64,000 bases of DNA, from NCBI RefSeq assembly GCF_009909145.1, contig NZ_JAAAPJ010000013.1, positions 186,001 through 250,000 of the forward strand, in the 5' to 3' direction. This document shows positions 53,544-63,061 of this stretch, in pieces. Numbering within the stretch: the first letter of the stretch is position 1; every line of letters starts with the position of its first letter. Origin of the DNA: Corallococcus silvisoli (lineage in GTDB: Bacteria; Myxococcota; Myxococcia; Myxococcales; Myxococcaceae). A program made the translations under genes and the position numbers. The notes under the pieces are model-generated. The model was given only the letters and a program-made list of their open reading frames with translations, ran no database searches and was not told the DNA's origin.

Positions 53544-54617
53544 ATGCGTTGGCGCTGGCTGTTCATGTCCCTGGTACTTGGAGTCACCGGATGTGCCCAT
53601 CCGGGCATCCCGACCCTGCCCGCGAGCCATGGGCATCTGATGTCCGTGATGGAGGACTTCCAGTCGAAGAGGGGCCTCCCGTCGACAGGGCTCTGGGACC
53701 TGTCGATGGGGGACGAGGCCCCGCCCGGGCCGCCGCCCAAACTGGATCCAGCGCAGGCGCCTCGCGTCTTCGAGGAGGCGGTCAAGACGCTGCGTGGTAC
53801 CCCCGGAGAGGATGCCGTCCTCCGCGCATTCCAGGACGTCTCGGCCGCGTGCGCCGCGGAGCTCGCCGAAGCTTGCACGTTCGCGTCCGGGGCGCTCACC
53901 CGTCCGGAGCCGATCTCTCCGGCGGCCTTCAGGTATCCCGAAACGTTGGTCGGGCAAGGTGCGTTCGCATTCATGGTCTTCCAGTGCCACATCGACACGG
54001 ATGGCCACGTGCGTGACTGCACGGTCGTGGAAGGGGCTCGGCTTCCCGGCATCGAGCAGAACCTCGCGGCGCTTCAGTCGGCGCGATACCGTCCCGCGAC
54101 CCTCTCGGGGCATCCCATGAGGACTGACTACACCTTCTACGTGCGCTTCATCCCGAGCGGGCTCACGTTGACCCGGCAACAAGAACAGGACTGGGCCCGG
54201 CTGCGGGTGCGCCAGAATCCCGATAGCCGTTCGGCATGGCTCAACCTGGCCCGGAAGCTCGCGGAGCAGGCTCCAGGAGATCCGCTCTATCCCCAGGCCG
54301 TCGCCCGCACCTGGTTCCTGGCGCCCAGGAATGGGTGGGCGGCCATCGAGTCCGCGTGGCAGTTCGTGCAGTCAGGCCAGTATGCGCCGGCCCTCCGTGC
54401 GGTGCGTCCCTTCGTGCGACGCAGCCACAATCCCTATGTGCTGGAGACCGCCGCCGCCGCGCAGTTCGGGCTGAAGCAGTGCACCGCCGCACTGGCCGAA
54501 CAACAGAAGGCCGTGGAGCTGCTGCCCGCGGAATGGCCCGCGCCCGAGAAGGAACGTTTCCAGGCCAGGCTCCAGGACTACCAGTCCGCCTGCGCCACGT
54601 CCCTGGCTGCTCCCTGA
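53544..54617 (+). CDS. Lipoprotein with TonB-C-like and TPR-like regions
   Basis: 357 residues. The signal peptide ends in the lipobox LGVTGC. Residues 140-215 (FRYPETLVGQGAFAFMVFQC, VRDCTVVEGARLPGIEQ, RYRPATLSGHPMRTDYTFYV) follow the TonB C-terminal domain pattern used by many myxobacterial periplasmic proteins. Residues 230-350 are helical and TPR-like (SRSAWLNLARKLAEQAPGDP, YAPALRAVRPFVRRS). It may link periplasmic and outer-membrane partners, but it lacks a TonB membrane helix and is anchored by lipid instead. It is not obviously part of module 2, because a hairpin separates them. Confidence 0.8.
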   Translation: MRWRWLFMSLVLGVTGCAHPGIPTLPASHGHLMSVMEDFQSKRGLPSTGLWDLSMGDEAPPGPPPKLDPAQAPRVFEEAVKTLRGTPGEDAVLRAFQDVSAACAAELAEACTFASGALTRPEPISPAAFRYPETLVGQGAFAFMVFQCHIDTDGHVRDCTVVEGARLPGIEQNLAALQSARYRPATLSGHPMRTDYTFYVRFIPSGLTLTRQQEQDWARLRVRQNPDSRSAWLNLARKLAEQAPGDPLYPQAVARTWFLAPRNGWAAIESAWQFVQSGQYAPALRAVRPFVRRSHNPYVLETAAAAQFGLKQCTAALAEQQKAVELLPAEWPAPEKERFQARLQDYQSACATSLAAP

Positions 54618-55040
54618 CGCAATGTGCCCAGGCGGGTGCTTCGGGAACTGCCGCCTCCCGTTGGGCGCGAGCTTGGCACGGGCTCTGGGCCGAGGCCGGA
54701 TCCTTCGTGCGCAGGAGCGCCGCGCACGGCCGCCGGGCTTCGGCCCGGCTTGGACGCTCAGCGGGCTGCCTCCGAAATCGCGGCCCGCAACTTCTCCGGC
54801 GCTCCCGGGTTCACAGGGGAGAAGTAGCGACAAGAGCGGCCACCGGGTCAAGGCCATCAACCTCACGGAGCAGGCCATCGCCGCCGTGCGCGACGGCATC
54901 CCGTTGGACACCCCCCATTGAGCGCGCCCCGCACCGCGGTTGCTCGATCCCGCGCGAACAGCTCTTCGAACGGCCTGCTGTCCTCGATGGCGCGGTTCGC
55001 GTCGCGCAGTCTTCACGGCGCGCGACAACGCCGTGTCAGC
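54618..55040. other. Gene-poor stretch left of IS91-like copy B
   Basis: 423 bp with no supported gene. Two short plus-strand tails look protein-like: AASEIAARNFSGAPGFTGEK ending near 54827, and INLTEQAIAAVRDGIPLDTP ending at 54921. Neither has a start, so they are probably leftovers. The IS91-like remnant begins at 55041. Confidence 0.4.
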
Positions 55041-55433
55041 GTTCCCCCAAGCAGGTGAGGAGGAGGCGAGCGCGGGAAAGGAGGCAGCGGCCAGAACGGA
55101 GCGGATGAAGCAGAGAACGCCGCGAGTGGACGAGGCCGAATTGCTGAGGAGGACGTTCGACTTCGACGTGTTCGCCTGCGTGAAGTGTGGAGGCCGCAGG
55201 AGAGTGCGGGCATACCTGACGGCCCCCGGTGAGGGGCGCGCCATTCTGGAGCACCTGGCATTGCCCTCGCGGCCTGCCGTCTGGCTCGACCGCTTGGGCC
55301 GGCATGTGCCCCGAGCCGCAGCACAGCCTCTGCTCCGGCACGGCGCACAGCCCGCGGCCCCCTCCAGCGGCCCTTCTTGGCCCCTCTTCACCAGCCCGCC
55401 GCCCTCACCAGGGCTCCTCTCCGTCCTATACTT
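55041..55433 (+). mobile_element. IS91-like transposase remnant, copy B
   Basis: Near-identical to copy A (34723-35209) from GTTCCCCCAAGCAGG to the terminal CTCCTCTCCGTCCTATACTT, but lacking an internal stretch present in A (about 34968-35053). It encodes the same IS91-type tail, FDFDVFACVKCGGRRRVRAYL and AILEHLALPSRPA. The end is followed by a second TCCTATACTT. No intact transposase remains. Confidence 0.7.
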
Positions 55434-55478
55434 CCTATACTTTGGATCAACAATGCAGCGTGGCGTTGCTGGTCGTGA

Positions 55479-55784
55479 TCAATGGGCCTCTACGCAAATC
55501 GGCTCGTCTGCGTCTTCAAGATGGAAGCACGACTGCCCGCCTGGGCAATCCGCGTCAGAAGAGCAAGGAACTTCACAGCTGTGAACTGCTCTGAAACGTC
55601 CTTTGTCTATCTGCCTGTGGACTGTCGTGATGCATTTACGACCCACAGGGCAATCGTCTGATCGCCTGCAAGACCCTTCGTCGAAGACGCCACTCGCATC
55701 AAGCAGAAGCGCTGAGCAGAGAAGAAAGACCAGTACAGCGCCTATGGACGCCGCCCTCCGCAGCCATTGCCGGTGGAATGCCAT
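55479..55784 (-). CDS. Cys-rich exported protein, candidate partner of the RHS tip
   Basis: 101 residues from ATG 55784, with GGAAGGAG six bases upstream. A hydrophobic N-terminal segment (AASIGAVLVFLLCSALLL) acts as signal or anchor. The mature part of about 65 residues has Cys in CRRSDDCPVGRKC and CEVPCSSDADCPGGQSC, a typical disulfide-rich knot. The start lies 43 bp inside the end of the RHS gene, so the two are tightly coupled. RHS toxin tips are commonly followed by an immunity gene, and this is the only candidate; the immunity role is inferred. The export signal would fit a toxin acting outside the cytoplasm. Confidence 0.7.
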   Translation of the reverse strand: MAFHRQWLRRAASIGAVLVFLLCSALLLDASGVFDEGSCRRSDDCPVGRKCITTVHRQIDKGRFRAVHSCEVPCSSDADCPGGQSCFHLEDADEPICVEAH

Positions 55785-57051
55785 GATGACTCCTTCCAGC
55801 ACTTCTCAACGGTGTCCTCAGTGTCGTCCCAGCCCGGGCTCCATTTGCCGAACGGGGTACCCCAGCCGTCCTTGGCGGAAGGCGCCGTGATGCCAATAGT
55901 CTGACACATATGGATGGCCTCGTGTATGAGCATTTGCGCGAGCTCTTCGGTATTGTCGAACGAATACCCTGGCACGGTCGTGTTTCCGCAGAGCCAACGT
56001 GCCAGCCCGAGTTGCGTCCGGTCCGGATTCAGGCCACCACGAATCCCGCCAGTCATGTCGAAGATGCGGGCGGTAGGTGGTGTCGACTCATCCAACCACG
56101 GGCAGATATCACACGGAAGAGCACATTTTGTGCAGCTTTGCTGGGAAGAGACTCCTCCGGATTCCTTTTGACATCCCGCCTTTACCTTTGCTCGTGCGAG
56201 TGCCTCACTCCAGTTCTTGCATTCGCCTTCAGGCCGGATGAACAGACCGGTCGGATCCGAGTTCCTTACTGGATTGTTCCCCGCATATGAGTACGCAGCC
56301 CAAGAACCCGACCTGGCATCAACAGCCATCATCGGCTCCGGCTGCAGGTATCGCCCGATACTCGGGTCATAGTAACGGTTCCAGTTCTCAAAGAGGTCGG
56401 TCTCCACGTCATGGTACTGCCCCGGGAATCGCAGGGGCGTCCAGAAGGGGGACGCGCCCGTCTGGACCCGGCGGTACTCATAGCCGGAGATGACGGCGCC
56501 CTTCTGCGTCTTCGTGCCCACCCCTCCGCAGCTGCAGTACTCCGCGACGATGGTGCAGAACTTGTAGCCCGTGTTGTTGAGGGCGGCGCGGACGCCGGAC
56601 GCCCCAGGGGTGAACCAGGATGTCCAGGAGCGTCCCTTGTCCCAGGGCGTCAGCGTCGCCAGGTCCGTACCGGTGGATTCATCGCGTAGGGACACGGTGT
56701 CGTTGCGGCCCTGACTGTACTCGTCCGTGCACTGCTCGAAGTCACTCCACAGGTCCAGAGCATCGAAGAGGACGCGCTGCTGGAGAGTGGTGCCCGCGAC
56801 GGCAGGCTGCTTCATCACGGTGCCGAAGGGGCCGGAGGTTGCGATGGTGTACGGGTGCGGCGTCTCAACGTCCACGCTGACGCGGTTGACGTGGCCGAAG
56901 GCGTCGTACTCTCCGGTTCCTGAGACACGGCCCTGCTCGTCCAGCGTGAGGACGGGCTTGCCCAGATAGTCGGTGATGAGGTGGTAGATGCCGCAGGCGG
57001 CGGCCTCGCCTCCGCGAGTGCAGTCCGCCGTATTGTCGGGGAGGAGGAGAC
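55742..57051 (-). pseudogene. 5'-truncated RHS-repeat protein with HEAIH metallopeptidase-like tip
   Basis: The frame is open from the IS3 junction at 57051 to the stop at 55742. It keeps RHS repeats (TDYLGKPVLTLDEQGRVSGT), the core signature RFPGQYHDVETDLFENWNRY, YYDPSIGRYLQPEP and AYSYAGNNPVRNSDPTGL, and then a tip of about 160 residues. The tip has HEAIHMCQTIG, an HExxH zinc motif, a possible third ligand Glu in DDTEDTVEKCW, and eight Cys. The N-terminal shell is lost to the IS3 insertion, so delivery is broken, although the tip could still be expressed from an internal GTG at 56875. RHS proteins are polymorphic toxins used in contact competition. Confidence 0.8.
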
Positions 57052-57297
57052 TACCAGCGTGTCTTGGAACGGCACGGCCTGCGCTGCAGCATGAGCCGTC
57101 GGGGCAACTGCTACGACAACGCGGCCATGGAGAGCTGGTTCAGCACGCTCAAGAACGAACTGGGTGAGGCCTTCGAGAGCGCCAACGACGCGAAGGGGAA
57201 GCTGTTCGACTACATCGAGGTCTTCTACAACCAGCAACGCATGCACTCGGCAATCGTCTACGCTTCGCCGGCCCAGTTCGAACGGGCAGCGGCATAG
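57052..57297 (+). mobile_element. IS3-family transposase OrfB, C-terminal fragment
   Basis: The fragment reads YQRVLERHGLRCSMSRRGNC, YDNAAMESWFSTLKNELGEA and FYNQQRMHSAIVYASPAQFE, the last 80 residues of an IS3-type integrase core, including the catalytic Glu of the DDE triad (MESWFSTLKNE). The front of the transposase and the terminal repeats are absent. It is joined directly to the RHS frame at 57051/57052, on the opposite strand, and so marks the break in the RHS gene. Confidence 0.85.
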
Positions 57298-57314
57298 TCA
57301 ACCTGTCCACGAGA

Positions 57315-57431
57315 GCGGATCACGCCCACCAGAACCTCTCCACGACCCAGCGCTACATGCACCTGAGCCCAGCGGCCAAGTCAGCGGCCATCCGAATGCT
57401 GGAGGGCATGAAGCCGGAAGCCCCAAAATAG
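57315..57431 (+). pseudogene. Tyrosine recombinase (integrase) C-terminal remnant
   Basis: The last 38 codons read HAHQNLSTTQRYMHLSPAAK and AIRMLEGMKPEAPK, the end of a phage-type integrase. This contains the catalytic Tyr in TTQRYMH and the preceding His-x-N-L-S-T segment in place of GHxNLSTT. The rest is missing. It lies 43 bp from the 3-prime end of tRNA-Pro, the usual place for an integrase of a tRNA-targeted island. Confidence 0.75.
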
Positions 57432-57466
57432 AAACGGGCTGGAGACCCAGAAGGCCTCCAGCCCGT
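57424..57466 (-). terminator. Intrinsic terminator of tRNA-Pro
   Basis: Reading on the minus strand just past the tRNA, ACGGGCTGGAG (57466-57456) and CTCCAGCCCGT (57444-57434) make a perfect 11-bp stem, followed by TTTCTATTTT. The stem plus T-run is a classic intrinsic terminator. It overlaps the final codons of the integrase remnant. Confidence 0.85.
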
Positions 57467-57473
57467 CACTGAA

Positions 57474-57550
57474 TGGTCGGGGAGACAGGATTTGAACCTG
57501 CGACCCCTTGGTCCCGAACCAAGTGCTCTACCAGGCTGAGCCACTCCCCG
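57474..57550 (-). tRNA. tRNA-Pro (anticodon CGG)
   Basis: 77 bases including encoded CCA. The acceptor stem CGGGGAG pairs with CTCCCCG, with A before CCA. The anticodon arm CTTGG-TTCGGGA-CCAAG carries CGG, reading CCG codons. The T arm contains GGTTCGAATCC. A promoter lies upstream and an intrinsic terminator downstream. Confidence 0.95.
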
Positions 57551-57599
57551 ATATCCGTGCCGCGCCGGGAACTGCCCTCGGGCCGACGAAGCGTGGGCG

Positions 57600-57628
57600 G
57601 ATCTATCCGAGCCACTTCCTTGAGTCAA
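57600..57628 (-). promoter_or_regulatory. Candidate sigma-70 promoter of tRNA-Pro
   Basis: On the minus strand TTGACT (57628-57623) is followed after 17 bases by TAGATC (57605-57600). Transcription would start near 57593, about 43 bases before the tRNA. The -35 box is good and the -10 box weak. Confidence 0.5.
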
Positions 57629-57804
57629 CGCCCACTTTCAAACCGCCCTTCCCCACCCCTCCACCCCCTCCCCGGTCCCCCGACTGTTGTCCTACCTACC
57701 CTTCAGGACGGGACAATGTTCACCCTCTTCACAAGATCCGGGCCTTCCTGTACTTCCAAGGTGTAGCACGTTGATCCGCCCCTGTTCCCCCACAGAGGAC
57801 CCTG

Positions 57805-58200
57805 ATGCCTCCAACTGTCCTCATCTCGGATGATGAGCCCCTCGTGGTGTCCGCCCTCGCGCGGGAGGCCAAGCGCTCTGGCCTCGTGTGCGTGTCCGAC
57901 ACCACCTCCGAACATGTGTTGGAGCTGGCTCGCAAGCACCAGCCCGCCGTCATCATCCTGGACATCAACCAGCACCAGGACGGGCGCGATCTGCTCGCGC
58001 AGCTCAAGAAGGACCCCGCCACCCGCGACTGCAAGGTCATCATGCTGAGCGGCGTGGAGGACCAGTTCACCCGCCACGTGTGCTTCGAGCTGGGCGCCGA
58101 CGACTACGAAGTGAAGCCGTGCGACCCCACCTTCATGACCCGCATCGCCCGGCTCGCCACCGCCGCCGCGCGCCCCCCCGCGCCGACCGAAGCCGCCTGA
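57805..58200 (+). CDS. Stand-alone response-regulator receiver domain
   Basis: 131 residues forming only a receiver. The acidic pocket is DDE at 9-11, the phospho-Asp is 53 (VIILDINQHQDG), the Ser in MLSGVED takes the Thr position, and Lys is in YEVKPCDP. A short Pro/Ala tail follows and there is no output domain. Such proteins pass phosphate or signals by protein contact, and myxobacteria have many. It converges with rpe, and no kinase lies nearby. Confidence 0.92.
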   Translation: MPPTVLISDDEPLVVSALAREAKRSGLVCVSDTTSEHVLELARKHQPAVIILDINQHQDGRDLLAQLKKDPATRDCKVIMLSGVEDQFTRHVCFELGADDYEVKPCDPTFMTRIARLATAAARPPAPTEAA

Positions 58201-58214
58201 AGCCGCCTGAAGCC

Positions 58215-58868
58215 TCAGGGCCGCAGCGACTGGATGGCCTGGGCGTAGTCCTTCGCGCCGAACACGTAGCTGCCCGCCACCAGCACCGTCGCCCCCGCGT
58301 CCACCACGCGCTTCGCCGTCTGCGCGTTGATGCCGCCGTCCACCTCGATGTCCACGTCCAGCCCCCGCGCGTCCAACATCGCGCGCAGCCGGCGCACCTT
58401 GTCCACCGTGGACTCGATGAACGACTGCCCCCCGAACCCCGGGTTCACGCTCATCAAGAGCACCATGTCCACGTCCCCCAGCACCTCCTCAATCGCCACC
58501 AGCGGCGTGCCCGGGTTCAACACCACCGACGGCTTCGCCCCCAGGTGACGGATCTGCTGGAGCGTCCGGTGCAGGTGCGGGCTCGCCTCCTGGTGCACCG
58601 TCAGCACATCCGCCCCCGCCTTCACGAAGGCCTCCACGTACTTCTCCGGCTCCACGATCATCAGGTGCACGTCCAACGGCTTCGTCGCCACCCGCTTGAT
58701 GGCCTCCACCACCACCGGCCCCAACGTGATGTTGGGCACGAACCTGCCATCCATGACATCCACGTGAATCAAGTCCGCGCCAGCGGCCTCGACGGCGCGG
58801 ACCTCTTCGGCCAGACGGCTGAAATCACTGGAGAGCAGCGACGGGGCGATGCGGACGGGGCGTTTCAT
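58215..58868 (-). CDS. rpe: Ribulose-phosphate 3-epimerase
   Basis: 217 residues, normal family length. Signatures are APSLLSSDFSRLAEEVRAVE, IHVDVMDGRFVPNITLGP with metal-binding His and Asp, MSVNPGFGGQSFIEST, and VDGGINAQTAKRVVDAGA with the second Asp. It interconverts ribulose 5-phosphate and xylulose 5-phosphate in the pentose phosphate pathway, in the cytoplasm. It is convergent with the receiver gene and divergent from the GAF/HD-GYP gene. Confidence 0.97.
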   Translation of the reverse strand: MKRPVRIAPSLLSSDFSRLAEEVRAVEAAGADLIHVDVMDGRFVPNITLGPVVVEAIKRVATKPLDVHLMIVEPEKYVEAFVKAGADVLTVHQEASPHLHRTLQQIRHLGAKPSVVLNPGTPLVAIEEVLGDVDMVLLMSVNPGFGGQSFIESTVDKVRRLRAMLDARGLDVDIEVDGGINAQTAKRVVDAGATVLVAGSYVFGAKDYAQAIQSLRP

Positions 58869-59040
58869 GGCGGCGCTTCATAGCCGCTTCCCGGAAGCCA
58901 GGGTACTCCTGCCCGGCTGGACAGAAGCCTGGCGGACAGAGGTGGACCCAGGGGGTGGTGGGTGGGGCGACCAAGACAGGGCGCGTGCTACAACCCGGTG
59001 CGCCCGCGGCCATCCGCCGCATCCCACGGAGCCCGCCCCG

Positions 59041-60549
59041 GTGCTTCCCCAGTCCGTGCCCGCCTCCCCCAACCTGTCCCGCCGGCTCGCGAAGCTGACC
59101 TCCATCCTGGATGTCGCCAAGGCGATGAGCGCCGAGCGGGACCTCGACCTGCTGCTGCCCCTCATCCTCTATGAGGCCACCAAGGTCGTGGAGTCGGACC
59201 GCTGCTCGCTCTTCATCCTGGACCGCGAGCGCAACGAGCTGTGGAGCAAGGTGGCCCAGGGCTCCAAGAATGAAATCCGCCTGCCCATGGGCAGCGGCAT
59301 CGCCGGGCAGGTCGCCCACACCGGCGCCGTCATCAACATCCCGGACGCCTACGCCGACCCCCGCTTCAACAGCAGCTTCGACATCTCCAGCGGCTACCGC
59401 ACCCACACCATCCTCTGCGTCCCCATGCGCGACGCCAACGGGGACGTGACGGGCGTCATCCAGGCCCTCAACAAGCGCGGCGGGCGCGTCTTCGACGCCG
59501 AGGACGAGGAGCTGCTGCTCGCCCTGGGCGCCCAGGCCGCGGGCGCCATCGAGAACGCCCTCCTCCACGAGGAGATCAACCGCCTCTTCGAGGGTTTTGT
59601 CTCCGCGTCCGTCGTCGCCATCGAGGCGCGAGACCCCACCACCGCGGGGCACTCCGGCCGCGTCGCGGACCTCACCGTGTCCCTGGCCCAGGCGCTGGAG
59701 CACCACACCATCGGCCCCTATGCGCTGACGCGCTTCTCCGCCGTGGAGATCCAGGAGCTGCGGTACGCGTCGCTGCTGCACGACTTCGGCAAGGTGGGCG
59801 TGCGCGAGAACGTGCTCGTCAAGGCGGAGAAGCTCTACCCGTATGAGCTGGAGACGCTGCGCGCCCGCTTCCAGCTGGCCCGCAAGGACCTTCAGCTGCG
59901 CAGCTCCCGCCGCAGGCTCGCGTCCGTGGAGGCGCGCGGCGTGGCCGCCCTGCCCGCCATCCACCAGGAGGAGGACGCGCGGCTCGCCCAGGAGCTGGCG
60001 CAGCTGGATGAGGTGATGGCCTTCCTGCTCACCTGCAACAGGCCCACGGTGCTCGCGCAGGGCAACTTCGAGCGGCTGCTGGAGCTGGGCAAGCTCACGT
60101 ACACCGACGCGCACGACCAGGGGCAGCCCCTGCTGCTGCCCCATGAAATCCAATCCCTCTCCATCACCCGCGGCACCCTCTCCCCGGAGGAGCGCCGCGA
60201 AATCGAGAGCCACGTCGAGCACACCTACCGCTTCCTGTCCCAGATTCCCTGGACGCGCGCCCTGCGCCGCGTGCCGGAGATCGCCTACGCGCACCATGAG
60301 AAGCTGGACGGCACGGGCTACCCGCGCGCCATCCCGGAGATTCCGGTGCAGTCGCGGATGATGTCCATCTGCGACATCTACGACGCGCTCACCGCGAGCG
60401 ACCGGCCCTACAAGAAGGCCGTGCCGCACGGGCTGGCGTTGGACATCCTCAACAAGGAAGTGGGGGCCGGCCAGCTGGACCGGGACCTGTTCGCCATCTT
60501 CGTCGAGGCGGAGATTCCCCGCCGGGCCCTCAAGAAGGGCCCGGCGTAG
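59041..60549 (+). CDS. GAF-HD-GYP-type phosphodiesterase with split HD-GYP domain
   Basis: 502 residues from GTG 59041 (GGAG nine bases upstream). A GAF domain spans about 20-175 (RCSLFILDRERNELWSKVAQ, GIAGQVAHTGAVINIPDAY). The HD-GYP part has AGHSGRVADL (His204), LLHDFGKVGVRENVLVKAEK (HD 247-248) and HHEKLDGTGYPRAIPEIPVQ, DIYDALTASDRPYKKA near the end. Between the HD and HHE motifs lie about 110 extra residues, mostly helical. HD-GYP enzymes break down cyclic di-GMP; the motifs are intact, although the GYP loop reads GTGYP. The insert may alter activity or bind a partner. Confidence 0.88.
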   Translation: MLPQSVPASPNLSRRLAKLTSILDVAKAMSAERDLDLLLPLILYEATKVVESDRCSLFILDRERNELWSKVAQGSKNEIRLPMGSGIAGQVAHTGAVINIPDAYADPRFNSSFDISSGYRTHTILCVPMRDANGDVTGVIQALNKRGGRVFDAEDEELLLALGAQAAGAIENALLHEEINRLFEGFVSASVVAIEARDPTTAGHSGRVADLTVSLAQALEHHTIGPYALTRFSAVEIQELRYASLLHDFGKVGVRENVLVKAEKLYPYELETLRARFQLARKDLQLRSSRRRLASVEARGVAALPAIHQEEDARLAQELAQLDEVMAFLLTCNRPTVLAQGNFERLLELGKLTYTDAHDQGQPLLLPHEIQSLSITRGTLSPEERREIESHVEHTYRFLSQIPWTRALRRVPEIAYAHHEKLDGTGYPRAIPEIPVQSRMMSICDIYDALTASDRPYKKAVPHGLALDILNKEVGAGQLDRDLFAIFVEAEIPRRALKKGPA

Positions 60550-60564
60550 GCACGTCACATCACA

Positions 60565-61995
<1,431 letters not shown>

Positions 61996-62094
61996 AGGAG
62001 CGCGAACATCCGGCTCCACCGCGTTTCGGTCAAGCAGTCCCAAGAGGAGGCCGAGCAGGTAAACCAGTAAATGTCCAGGCGGCTCGGCGGACGA

Positions 62095-62934
62095 TCAACC
62101 GCGCAACAGCGCGCCCAGATTCTCGCGCTCCCAACGCAGCGCGGCGGCGTAATGCGGGTACGTGCGCTCGCGCTCACGGAAGGCGCGCGGGTGATGCACG
62201 CGGCGGCCGGTGCGGTTGCTGCTGGGGAACAGTTGATGAAGCATCTCGTGGAAGACGATGAACTCCACGAAGAAGGCGGGCACGTCCGGCTTGTCCAGCG
62301 CGGGGTGGATGCGGATCTCCCGCGTCTGATGGTCGTAGACGCCCAGGCGGATGGACTTGCGGCGGCGGCGAGGGGGCATGCGGCCCCAGCCGATGCGCGC
62401 CTGGATGGCGTTCTGGAAGTGCGCTTCGTTGACGCCGTTGAAGAGCGCGCGCAGGTCGAAGCAGCGGCCGAGCGGATTCAGCTCCGCGTCGGATTCGCGG
62501 CGGAGCTGGCGGATGAGCGGCTGCTGGCCTCGGATGTATTCGTCCAGCAGGCCGCCCGCGGCGCGGTGGCCCCGGCCGGCGTAGTCCGCCACCGCGCGCA
62601 CCACCTGCTCCGGCGCATCCAGGAACATGTGGTGCAACCGCAGCTGGAGCACCTGCGAGCCCCGGCGGAAGGACACCATGGTGGAGCGGTTGTCCGTCAC
62701 GGCCAGGCGCACGGGCATGCCCAGGTTCGCGCTCAGGCGCCACGCGAGCGACTCCGCGCGCGACCACAGCTCCTCGCGCGACGCGGTGAGGACGCGCGGC
62801 GCCTCCTCTGGAACGCGGTTGCGCGGCGGCAGGGGCGCGGGCCCTTCCGGCACGCGCTGCGCGGGAACGGAGGCGCGTTCCGCGGACGAGCCACGCGGGA
62901 ACAGGGACATCTGGCGGAAGGCTTCGGGCGTCAC
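62095..62934 (-). CDS. SprT-like zinc metallopeptidase-family protein
   Basis: 279 residues from GTG 62934; ATG 62910 is an alternative. After a Pro/Arg-rich N-terminus, the domain has FVEFIVFHEMLHQLFPS, an HExxH motif with His ligands, and RVHHPRAFRERERTYPHY with a third His. It resembles the SprT/WSS1-type or YgjP-like metallopeptidases. The chain has no signal, so it is cytoplasmic. SprT-like proteins can cut proteins crosslinked to DNA, but that role is not shown here. It is 99 bp upstream of pyk on the same strand. Confidence 0.8.
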   Translation of the reverse strand: MTPEAFRQMSLFPRGSSAERASVPAQRVPEGPAPLPPRNRVPEEAPRVLTASREELWSRAESLAWRLSANLGMPVRLAVTDNRSTMVSFRRGSQVLQLRLHHMFLDAPEQVVRAVADYAGRGHRAAGGLLDEYIRGQQPLIRQLRRESDAELNPLGRCFDLRALFNGVNEAHFQNAIQARIGWGRMPPRRRRKSIRLGVYDHQTREIRIHPALDKPDVPAFFVEFIVFHEMLHQLFPSSNRTGRRVHHPRAFRERERTYPHYAAALRWERENLGALLRG

Positions 62935-63061
62935 GCGGGGGGCATCGTACCCGGCACTTCTCCGGACTCAAGGCCAGGGGCTGGACGCCCGTCCGCCCGG
63001 CGACCACGCCCACACGCAGCGCGTGACAAGCGGGGTTGATTCCCTCCCACCCCTTCCGACT

